26,843 nt of DNA from Acrasis kona (Eukaryota; Heterolobosea; Eutetramitea; Acrasida; Acrasidae): contig JAOPGA020001891.1 in NCBI GenBank assembly GCA_026419775.2, positions 1-26,843 of the forward strand. The letters run 5' to 3'. Shown piece by piece: positions 19,601 through 26,843 of the stretch. The notes below the pieces were generated by a model. The model was not told the origin of the DNA and ran no database searches. It worked only from the letters and a program-made list of their open reading frames with translations. The position numbers were made by a program, and so were the translations under genes. The first letter of the stretch is position 1. The number at the start of each line of letters is the position of its first letter.

Positions 19601-21674
19601 CAGCAGAAACATCTGCTTGACCACCAGTGATGATTGCTTCAGGATTGCCCTTTGCAATACTAATATATGCATCAGTGACGTTGAGAGATCCAAACGTATA
19701 AGCGCCAAGTGACTCTGGAACCAATGAGAAATCAGATAATATGCGCGTGAATGAAGTGAGCGATGTGATGCTATCTGATTGGTAGAGAAACGATATTCTC
19801 GTGATGGCTTTTGTTCGAATCAAGTACGCAATCGATGTGGCGAAATCATCATTGTTGCCCATTCGAAGATTAATGTAGTTCCTCATAAATGGATTGGACG
19901 ATCTGAATGCATTTGAACCAGTGTATACGCCCATGAAGGGTATTGCTCTAGCGTTGATTGTAGGTAGTGATGGTGATATCACAGTTGATGTAAAATAACC
20001 AACGATACCAACCACTTTGATGGTATCTGCAAAGTATTTTGTGTTGTTCAACATGATGTCAGAATCGCCAGAGTCATCTAGTACGTCAAGTTGAACTTTC
20101 CTTCCATTGTAACCGCCTCTAGTGTTATAATCATTGAATGCTCCTTTGAGTCCATTCATGTAATCGATTGCAAATGATTTTAAATTGGTTGATAATGGAA
20201 TGGATTGTCCGAATACAATGGGTTGTATGATATTGGATGGATCGGCGTAGCAACTGCCCTTTGGCCACGCGTATGTCCATTCTGGCATTGGTCGCAAGAA
20301 TGAACTTTTGGAATAGTTGGACAAGTACTGTTTGAATGAGTGATGATCTATGAACTTTAATTCTTACCACTGCTCTGCTACCTTGATTACATATGCTGCT
20401 GAAAGGACCTACAGCGAGATCTCGAATGTAGAATAGAGAGTTACTGTATATGGATTGTATAATGTTTAGACCCGTAATGTTGCTAGGTATTGGTTTAGCG
20501 ATGTTGTGTGGAACTTGTTCTTACTTTGTGCCAGCACTGTAAACTGCTTGTTGTAGCGCCTGAACAACTAATTGAGAGCACAAATAGCCTTCCAATGAGA
20601 AGGTTGTGAGTGGTGTACCTGGACTAAAAGCACTGATGGCACTTTGATAACTTTTTATATAATCTGTTGTGGAGTCGGAAGGTGACCAAATGGCGCTTGT
20701 CGTATGGACGTTCTCTACTGATACAAGTCGTGACGTAATGTTAACGTTGTTATCAAAAGATAAGGACGTTGTGAATAGATGAATGTCGTTTGGTTTGACG
20801 AAGGGGCCTACAATGTTTAGAGAGAAGCTTTTGAAAGTGTAACTAACTGGTGACGTTGTTTATCTTGATCGTGTTGATTGCACTGATGGTTCCCTCTGAA
20901 CTAAAACGTTATACGATTAATGCATTGTGTAGACTTACTCTGCTAGAATGATAATCGATTCGACGCCTGAAAGTGATGTCGACATTTGATTTATGCATGT
21001 ATTGGGTGTGGAACTGAACATGCAAGAATATTTAACAGGAGTACTGGATTGTAAAGAAATCTTGTTGAGGTATTGATTTATAGAGCTTGTGGCAGCATCT
21101 GTTGAGTATATTACCGCAATTTCTCTGACTGATAGCGCATTGATCATGTAATTTACAATTGCTGAGCATTCATCTAAATTGAATCACATTGTTAAAATTT
21201 GTTGAAAAGTGTAAACTAACCGAAATAGGAGGCCTTCATGTTGATAACATGCCGATAAGAGGAATTTCTCAACTGCTCTGCTCCAGATGTTGGGCAAAAG
21301 AATGGAATGTTTTGACCCTGGATCGCTTGTGCGGAAGAGAGTGAAGAGTAAAGTCCCGTGTATCCCATCAAACCAATGATGCTGCTGTTTTGAGAAAATC
21401 TTATCGTGTTAAATGTTGTATTCGTCTCGTTATCATCATCTTGGACAGTAACGAGCGCTAGAGGTCTTCCAGCTGCTCCTCCAAACTTTGAATTTGCCTC
21501 CTGGAAACCGGCGTTGATACCAAGCGATACCTGACCCGCGGAACTGGTCGCTGTGAACTGTCCGGACATTCCGAAATATAACGTCGAAGACAGTGCATTA
21601 TCGTAGCTCAGGGAGTTGATGGCCAACAGCAGCACGAGTAGGAGGAGCACATGCATGTTTGGGAAAATGTCCAT
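16650..21674 (-). CDS. Receptor-type adenylate cyclase with three Venus-flytrap domains
   Basis: Six exons (21674-21221, 21173-20939, 20900-20848, 20807-20525, 20482-20368, 20327-16650) give 1605 residues; all joins keep frame. A signal peptide (MDIFPNMHVLLLLVLLL...) starts at 21674. Three periplasmic-binding/ANF-receptor-like modules follow: about 30-375, 411-800 and 818-1215, each opening with a phrase like VFGxSxPL or YFGMSGQF. A transmembrane segment at about 1233-1260 precedes a class III cyclase domain (about 1275-1460) starting FTDVQSSTSLW. The metal Asps are 1284 and 1327 (KTQGDSF). Lys1323 and Asp1405 (PDYFG) are the adenine-specific pair, so it should make cAMP rather than cGMP; Asn1412 and Arg1416 (VNKAARVES) complete the site. 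The catalytic domain closely resembles trypanosomatid receptor cyclases. The C-terminal 150 residues are Ser-rich and cytosolic. It probably senses a small extracellular ligand. Confidence 0.93.
20328..20367 (-). other. Intron 5, cyclase gene (40 nt)
   Basis: 5' GTAAGA, 3' CAAACAG. Phase 0; it joins GTG to TAC, reading SRAVYLSNY. Confidence 0.85.
20483..20524 (-). other. Intron 4, cyclase gene (42 nt)
   Basis: 5' GTAAGA, 3' TACCTAG. It joins ACA-AA to C-AAC, reading GTNNITG. Confidence 0.88.
20808..20847 (-). other. Intron 3, cyclase gene (40 nt)
   Basis: 5' GTTAGT, 3' CATTGTAG. It joins ACC-A to GC-CCC, reading VTSPFV. The exon before it is only 53 nt. Confidence 0.85.
20901..20938 (-). 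other. Intron 2, cyclase gene (38 nt)
   Basis: 5' GTAAGT, 3' GTTTTAG. It joins GCA-GA to T-TCA, reading LADSEG. Confidence 0.88.
21174..21220 (-). other. Intron 1, cyclase gene (47 nt)
   Basis: 5' GTTAGT, 3' AATTTAG. It joins TTC-G to AT-GAA, reading SYFDECS. Confidence 0.88.
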
Positions 21675-21832
21675 TCCCTCTTCTTTTCCAATGAAGAAGG
21701 CCGATAAATCTATTTCGGGTAAAACAATATTTTTGTAGGTCAACCTTACTCGACACGTAAAGGCTCAAAACAGTAGACATCAAGATAGTCCGCAAAGAGA
21801 CATGCACGTTTCAAAAACACATTATAAACACG

Positions 21833-21838
21833 TTTATT
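21833..21838 (-). terminator. AATAAA overlapping the dehydrogenase stop
   Basis: The last two bases of the stop TAA (21839-21837) are the first two of AATAAA. Confidence 0.6.
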
Positions 21839-23629
21839 ACAATTTACTTGCTCTCATGGCCTGTCTGATTCCCAAATCCAACATAATCTCTTCGCTTCCT
21901 CCAGGAATTGCATAGGCCCTCACCTCGCGATACAAACGCTCCACCTTCTCTCCTTGACCGCCTCTCGAATAAGAAAGTCCGCCAAAGATTTGCGATGCCT
22001 CTCTCGCACAAAACTCTAACGTCTGCGTGGCCTGTGCCTTCAACAACGCAATGGGACCTGCCATGCGCGTGGCCTGATCCTTCTTGTCCAACGTGTTGAG
22101 CTGATGACAAATGCTTTCCAACCACGCATGCGTGCTCTCGATTTGTCTGGTCATGTGTGCCAACTTTAAGCGAATCACTGGATGGTCGATCAATCGCTTT
22201 CCGAACGTCGATCTCTTGTGAGCATATTTGAATGCTTCTTCGTAGCATACCCTCGCGAATCGACTGGCTTGACATGCGATGATGAATCGTTCGTGATTAA
22301 AGTTGTGCATAATGTATTTGAATCCTTGGTTCTCCTCTCCGATCAAGTTCTCGACGGGAACCAACACATCGTCGAACGTGACGTAGGTTGTTCCGGAGCT
22401 CCAAACACCGCTGCAGTCCATTTGACGCGTTTCCACTCCCTTGCTACGTTCCACCACCAACATGGAGATGCCCCCCATTCCTGCACCACCGGTACGAACG
22501 GCCACCGTGAAAAAGTCACAAAAGACCCCATTGGTGATCCATTTCTTTTCTCCGTTCACGACGTAATGTTTTCCGTCTTCGGTCTTTTTGGCAGTGGTTT
22601 GAATGTTTGCGACGTCGCTTCCTGCATAGGGTTCGGTGATGGCCAAACATATTCTCTTATCTCCTCTTAAGCAAGGCTTGGCTACCTTTTCGCATAAATG
22701 TTCGCTTCCGAATTTGATGATGGGCGGCAGACCAATGTTGATGCCTGCGTAGATTCCCCAGGTGGCTCCTCCTGAACCTGGCCTACATAATTCATCCACC
22801 AGGATCATTTCATGGAAGTAGTCAAATTCTTCTGGTTTGATTCCTCCGGCAATGTTTGGTCCTGCGTACTTGGTTGGCCAAGGTGCACCGACTGCTCCTG
22901 GTAGAATACCTGCCTCATAAGCCTTCTTGTATAATTCTAATGGAATCTTCTTCTTTTCGTCCCATTCGTGCACGTGAGGAGCAATGTTCTCGTCGACAAA
23001 CTTGCGCATGGCATCACGGAATTTCTTGTGGGAATCGTTATAGTACGTGGTGTTCCATCCTTGATACCAATCAGGATCTCCGTAGGGGATTTGATCTCCG
23101 TAAAAGGATACGGACCATTCTGTTTGCTTGGGCTTGTTGTTTGATGATGTGTTGGGAATGTTGGGTGTACTTGATACTGGTGGACCAGAAACTGAAATGT
23201 TCTTTGCTGGATCGTTTGCGGATGGGGCGGGAGTTTTAGTCGCAGCTTGTCCGTTGGAGACGGGTGGTCCAGATACAGATATGACCTTAGCCTCTTCCTT
23301 GACTTGTGACTTTTCTTGTGTCTTTTCCTCAGTCTTTTCTTTTCCTTCTTTTCCTTCATCAATGTCTCCAATGTATAACCTCTTTTGGTATTGCATCAAA
23401 ATGTTCTTGTTGTGGAATTGATTGAATTGTTTAGTAGCATCCTTTCCTTTGAAAATTTAATCAATAGCTGTACTTTGAACTTACCCGCCACCTTAAGAAC
23501 GACTTTATTTCCTCCTGGATGCTCTTTCAAGAAACCAGACATGTCATAAACTTTTCCTTCGATTATAACCCAGCAGTCTCCTGCCTTGTTGTGCTTGAGA
23601 CACTCATCCCTTGTGTATGTTTTTGTCAT
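21837..23629 (-). CDS. Cytochrome b5-acyl-CoA dehydrogenase fusion, peroxisomal
   Basis: Two exons (23629-23485, 23446-21837) give 584 residues. Residues 1-75 are a cytochrome b5 domain with heme ligands His37 (HPGG) and His60 (FNQFHNKN). A low-complexity linker follows (Lys/Glu, then Pro/Ser) with the phrase ISVSGPPVS twice. Residues from about 175 are an acyl-CoA dehydrogenase: AITEPYAGSD signature, KKWITNG, and RREA-type C-terminal helices ending PGGSEEIM. The C-terminal Glu used by medium-chain enzymes is not at its usual place; instead Glu434 in NHERFII sits where isovaleryl- and long-chain enzymes carry their catalytic base. The last residues are SKL, a perfect PTS1 peroxisome signal. 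It probably oxidises a fatty acyl-CoA in peroxisomes, with the b5 domain as electron partner, as in similar fungal fusions. Confidence 0.93.
23447..23484 (-). other. Intron, b5-acyl-CoA dehydrogenase gene (38 nt)
   Basis: 5' GTAAGT, 3' TTTCAAAG. It joins GCG-G to GA-AAG inside the cytochrome b5 domain and restores the second heme-binding block. Confidence 0.9.
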
Positions 23630-23785
23630 TCTTGATTATGATCACTAGTAATTTTCCGCGTCGGAATTTAGCTACAGGAAAGACTATGTTTGAACAAAAC
23701 TCCCGGGTAAAAATATTTTCTAATCAATTTCGGGCATGCCTTCCTAGATGCAGTAAGGAAGAACGATGACAACATACAAAATACT

Positions 23786-23791
23786 TTTATT
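23786..23791 (-). terminator. AATAAA overlapping the RNA-phosphatase stop
   Basis: The stop TAA (23792-23790) shares two bases with AATAAA. Confidence 0.6.
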
Positions 23792-25151
23792 AAACTTTAT
23801 ACCTCTCTACCAGCTCACTATACTTTTCGGAGTCTTCTCTTTTGGAGAGCAATTTATTTTTATAAACCAGTTTTTTAATCTTGGCCATCGCGTAACCGGG
23901 TACCTCCGGATAAGTCATGTTCCGGTACAGTATCGAATTCGTTTGATTGTGCTTTTCGTATAATTCATCTATAAACAATGGGTTGTACATTCCATGCGGA
24001 CTGCGAGATGTGTTGAACGCGTTGAAGGCGTCATCTACTGTTTGCTCTTCGTGCTCGATCAAATAGTTTATAATCATGAACCCTGTTCGGTTGAGTCCAT
24101 GTGTGCAATGTACTACGATGTATTCGTCGGGATTAGTCTCCTTGAATTTCTCCACAATGTCATTGAATTGTTTGCATTCGTTTCCTGGAGCCTTTTCGTG
24201 ACCAACTACAAAAATCTTCTTGTGGGCAACTGCAAACGGTACGTCGCTTCTATCGTAATATCTGTCCGTGTTTGTAATGTCAATGATGAGACCAATCTTG
24301 CGTCCTTGTTGCTGATGATGCTTTACGAATTCCATCAGACAAAAGTTGTTTGGGTACCTAAACTTTCCTGGGGATAGTGGACATTTGATGGGTATGAACT
24401 TTGAATCGCCAACCACTGTGCCGGCCTCTGATAAGGAATTCCAACCATGTGGTACTTTGTTGTGTTTTGGAATGGTCCTCTGAACAGCGAAGATGGGCGC
24501 ACCAGGGACAGCAAATGTGGGTGCTTCTGGCATGGATTTTTGGTGTTCAGTAACTTGGGTTTCTTGTTTTTTGTATGTTGACTTGTTGTTGTGCTTATAG
24601 TCGTCTTTAGTGTCTTGATTTTTGTTGACAGCATCGCGTTCACCTTTCATCCTTTTAATTGATGAAGAGGACCCTCTCGGAGAGGGTGAACGTTCTCTCT
24701 TTCTTGGATGACTAGAGTGGCGAGAATTTGAACGTTCGTCATGGTTGTAACGGTAAGAGTCATTATGTGAACGGCGTTCTCTTGAAGACGAACGTCGCTT
24801 ATTTTCAAACCTTGAGGGTGACCTTGAGTATGACCTAGAACGTGAACGTCTATCATAATGTGAACGACGTTCTCTAGAAGGCGAACGTCGTCTGTCTTCA
24901 AACCTTGAGGGTGACCTTGAGTACGACCTAGAACGTGAACGATGACGGTCATAATTTCGACGTGACGGACTTGATTTACGACTTTGGTAGTATTGTGACC
25001 TTGAGTAGTCATCTCGATGACGCACAGGTGACCTAGAGCGGTCATCTCGATAATGTCTGTCATTAGATTTATTTCGGCGCGAGCTGTTATTATCGTATTT
25101 GCTGTTACTTTGGTATCTTTCGCTGTAATGCCGTGCTCTGTCTGACTTCAT
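23790..25151 (-). CDS. RS-domain protein fused to DUSP11-like RNA 5'-phosphatase
   Basis: Single exon, 453 residues from ATG 25151. Residues 1-170 are an Arg-Ser domain full of RSRS, SRSPSR and SRERRSH phrases, like those of SR splicing factors and normally phosphorylated. A Lys/Gln-rich linker follows, then from about 230 a dual-specificity-type phosphatase of the RNA triphosphatase/PIR1 branch: VPHGWNSL opener, FIPIKCPL, GLIIDITNTDRYYD, and the active-site loop HCTHGLNRTG (Cys349, Arg355). Enzymes of this branch remove 5' phosphates from RNA; in capping enzymes they are joined to a guanylyltransferase, which is absent here. The RS domain suggests nuclear or speckle location and a link to spliceosomes. 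The exact substrate (triphosphate, diphosphate) is inference. Confidence 0.87.
   Translation of the reverse strand: MKSDRARHYSERYQSNSKYDNNSSRRNKSNDRHYRDDRSRSPVRHRDDYSRSQYYQSRKSSPSRRNYDRHRSRSRSYSRSPSRFEDRRRSPSRERRSHYDRRSRSRSYSRSPSRFENKRRSSSRERRSHNDSYRYNHDERSNSRHSSHPRKRERSPSPRGSSSSIKRMKGERDAVNKNQDTKDDYKHNNKSTYKKQETQVTEHQKSMPEAPTFAVPGAPIFAVQRTIPKHNKVPHGWNSLSEAGTVVGDSKFIPIKCPLSPGKFRYPNNFCLMEFVKHHQQQGRKIGLIIDITNTDRYYDRSDVPFAVAHKKIFVVGHEKAPGNECKQFNDIVEKFKETNPDEYIVVHCTHGLNRTGFMIINYLIEHEEQTVDDAFNAFNTSRSPHGMYNPLFIDELYEKHNQTNSILYRNMTYPEVPGYAMAKIKKLVYKNKLLSKREDSEKYSELVERYKV
24773..24958 (-). repeat. 93-bp tandem duplication in the RS domain
   Basis: Two neighbouring copies of a 93-bp unit (31 codons) encode RSRSRSYSRSPSRFE followed by an Arg-rich SRERRSH block. 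The match, for example at TCAAACCTTGAGGGTGACC, is nearly exact, so the duplication is recent. Boundaries are approximate. Confidence 0.8.
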
Positions 25152-25416
25152 TTTGGGAATGTTTTTGTAAGATGTTAATTTTCAATCAACAAAATGTATC
25201 AACGGCTTCGAATGCTGTCCACAGCAATTTGATGAACAAACATTTGGCGAGATTCTGAATGTGACATGCAGGGTTGAGGATGGGTAGATTATAATTATCA
25301 ATCGAGACATGCATATCGTTGTTATTAATCCATTCAAATAAAACATACACCACTCACATCAAGAGCGATATTAATAACGCGGGGAATTACATGACAAGAC
25401 CAAGAAACTAAAGAAG
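25152..25416. other. Upstream region of the RNA phosphatase gene
   Basis: AT-rich DNA upstream of the phosphatase start with no coding frame recognised. Together with the following small ORF it separates two divergent genes and probably holds promoter elements for both. Confidence 0.35.
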
Positions 25417-25638
25417 TCAAGGATAGAAAGCGCAACGCATGTTGACAGGTAAATAAGTCCATGTAAACATGTTCTTGAACGATTTTTGTGGAGGACGCAG
25501 CTGTGCTATTTGATAGAAACCAGGAATAAATTCACTTTCAAAATACATGGAATATAATTCAACAAGAATGTAGTAATTATCAACATATTGCTCAAGAGAA
25601 GTAGCAACAAGAAATAAACATTTGCATAATATTTTCAT
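25417..25638 (-). CDS. Small hypothetical protein
   Basis: ATG-initiated frame of 73 residues. The first 15 residues are hydrophobic with basic start (MKILCKCLFLVATS), like a weak signal peptide. The rest is aromatic-rich (YYILVELYSMYFESEF, FTWTYLPVNM). It lies in the spacer between two divergent genes. No family is recognised; it may be a short real gene, an exon or a remnant. Confidence 0.3.
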   Translation of the reverse strand: MKILCKCLFLVATSLEQYVDNYYILVELYSMYFESEFIPGFYQIAQLRPPQKSFKNMFTWTYLPVNMRCAFYP

Positions 25639-25776
25639 AAATCATTTCAAATCATGGTCTGTTCTAATTTTAGTTAGCTATTAATAGATAGAATCTAAAT
25701 AAACCAATTCTTTCCCAAACATGTTATTGTAGGTTACGATACGTTGAATTACAAAGATCAACAAACATTGGATAGG

Positions 25777-26430
25777 ATGGACTATCAAGAGGATGAAGAC
25801 ACAGTGCTGTTATCCACACCTTGCACACCAAAAGCTAAAATGACATCAGCAGCTTGGGAGTGTGATGTAGAAAAACCAAAAAACAATACATTACGCATTC
25901 AAAGACCTATGAAAGCTGTTGACGGAAGATCGCCAAGAACACCTACAACACCAGTTACATTAATGGCCAATGCTGCTGCAAATAAATTCTCAAATAGGTA
26001 CGACCTGATGTCACCAGCCTCCCCAGCCTCTCCCCGTTTCATAAACGGGTTGAGTTTCACAATTACCTCTCCATCATCTCCACAGCATGCAGCAGCTTAT
26101 CCAGGAAAAGAAGAGTATTTAGCTCAATCAATTAGCTTCATTAGAGCAAAGCAAGCACACAATCAAATAAACGAAGATTATATAACTGCACTAAAAAGGG
26201 TGGAGCAGTTAGGAAAGCAGTATAACGCCCTGGCCAGTAGTGTAGAGAGGGAGAGAACAAAACGAAATATCACCGGCGCTCCAGTAAAAAAAATACATAT
26301 CATCACCAAAGAAGATTTAAATGATGTAGACATGAAGGACAAAGTAACAGAGCTACAAATGATGGAATATAGCTTGCTGGCTGATATGATAACTTTAGAC
26401 GAGCAACTAAAAAAGCTGAACCTTCAATAA
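25777..26430 (+). CDS. Ser/Thr-Pro-rich coiled-coil protein of unknown function
   Basis: The frame is open from 25744, but the first ATG is at 25777, giving 217 residues. A TTGTAG just upstream (near 25733) could be a 3' splice site, so a further 5' exon is possible. The first half is acidic then disordered, with many Ser/Thr-Pro sites (TPCTPKAK, SPRTPTTP, SPASPASPRF, TSPSSPQ), typical targets of cyclin-dependent or MAP kinases. From about residue 115 to the end it is a predicted coiled coil (ALKRVEQLGKQYNALAS; ends LDEQLKKLNLQ). It was not recognised. Such an arrangement fits a cell-cycle-regulated cytoskeletal or scaffold protein, but that is only a guess. Confidence 0.68.
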   Translation: MDYQEDEDTVLLSTPCTPKAKMTSAAWECDVEKPKNNTLRIQRPMKAVDGRSPRTPTTPVTLMANAAANKFSNRYDLMSPASPASPRFINGLSFTITSPSSPQHAAAYPGKEEYLAQSISFIRAKQAHNQINEDYITALKRVEQLGKQYNALASSVERERTKRNITGAPVKKIHIITKEDLNDVDMKDKVTELQMMEYSLLADMITLDEQLKKLNLQ

Positions 26431-26431
26431 A
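26426..26431 (+). terminator. AATAAA overlapping the coiled-coil gene stop
   Basis: The last codon CAA, the stop TAA and the next A spell AATAAA. Confidence 0.6.
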
Positions 26432-26653
26432 TTATTACTTATTTACATTGGTGATTAGATTGATGTCGGTTGTGTAAAATGGAAAGTTCATTTTGTTCAA
26501 ACAATTTTTTTGATTGACATGATGAAAAGTAGAATAAACTAACGGATATAGAGGAAAGTACTAAAGTCGGGTTGAGCTCTTGCAAAAAGAGGAATGCAAT
26601 GTCAATAAGAAGAGAGATGAATTAGGACAGCAACACGATACAAAAACAAAAAA

Positions 26654-26843
26654 ATGCTCGCGGCACCATACAAAGATGGAGTATTGAACATTAAGGGCAG
26701 ATCTTGGCCGCACATGTATAAAAAAAGATTCGTTGTGGTCAGGGACAACGTGTTGTCCCTTAATAACATCAAAGACAATGATTATGTAGAATATTTTAAT
26801 ATAAATTTGAACCAAATAAAAGATTGCTCTTACGGTCCAAAAG
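26654..26843 (+). CDS. PH-domain protein, N-terminal part (cut by window edge)
   Basis: From ATG 26654 the frame is open to the window end (63 codons). It begins like a pleckstrin homology domain: KDGVLNIKGRSWPHMYKKRF, then VVVRDNVLSLNN and a further strand, matching 'G.L.k......W.kRwFvL....L.yy'. The basic residues around the first two strands would face a phosphoinositide. The domain starts within ten residues of the N-terminus. The rest of the protein is outside the window. The minus ORF here is a shadow. Confidence 0.75.
   Translation, partial: MLAAPYKDGVLNIKGRSWPHMYKKRFVVVRDNVLSLNNIKDNDYVEYFNINLNQIKDCSYGPK

Noticed and set aside
22182-22670. Plus-strand ORF of 162 residues
   Set aside because: It lies entirely antisense to the acyl-CoA dehydrogenase domain and has no features of its own.
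24647-25063. Minus-strand ORF of 138 residues in a second frame
   Set aside because: It is an out-of-frame reading of the repetitive RS-domain DNA.
1-26843. tRNA, rRNA, riboswitch or CRISPR signals
   Set aside because: No cloverleaf with A and B boxes, no rRNA-like stretch, and no regular repeat-spacer series was seen by eye; a covariance-model scan was not possible.

Overview
This 26.8 kb window looks like nuclear DNA of a free-living protist. The best guess is a heterolobosean amoeba of the Naegleria/Acrasis kind; this rests on gene content and was not searched. The reasons are: a receptor-type adenylate cyclase whose catalytic domain resembles the trypanosomatid receptor cyclases (Heterolobosea and Euglenozoa are both Discoba), an NHL-repeat surface protein on a Thr-Pro stalk, AT-rich DNA, a standard genetic code, seven introns of only 38-47 nt, and AATAAA polyadenylation signals that overlap or touch the stop codon. 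All nine complete genes end in TAA.

Layout. 1-1671: possible 3' end of a gene, then low-information DNA with one doubtful ORF carrying a 30-nt repeat. 1672-3103 (+): secreted transglutaminase-elicitor protein with one intron and a recognisable Pep-13 motif. 3124-5510 (-): three decayed coding loci in a row. 5606-8824 (+): NHL-repeat type I membrane protein. 8934-12509: a second run of decayed loci, mostly minus strand, one perhaps Rad9-like. 12920-13747 (+): calcineurin-like metallophosphoesterase. From 13996 to 25151 every intact gene is on the minus strand: secreted haloacid-dehalogenase-like protein, five-TM tweety/prominin-like protein, six-exon receptor adenylate cyclase, peroxisomal cytochrome b5-acyl-CoA dehydrogenase fusion, and an RS-domain RNA 5'-phosphatase. 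25777-26430 (+): Ser/Thr-Pro-rich coiled-coil protein. 26654-end (+): start of a PH-domain protein.

The genes do not form one pathway. Five of the intact genes encode secreted or membrane proteins (transglutaminase, NHL protein, HAD protein, tweety-like protein, cyclase), which suggests environmental sensing and cell-surface work. The most notable items are a plant-PAMP-type transglutaminase in what seems to be an amoeba, a cyclase with three tandem Venus-flytrap modules, an SR domain fused to an RNA triphosphatase-like phosphatase, and the very compact gene ends and introns. I saw no recognisable viral hallmark gene, transposase, tRNA, rRNA or CRISPR array.
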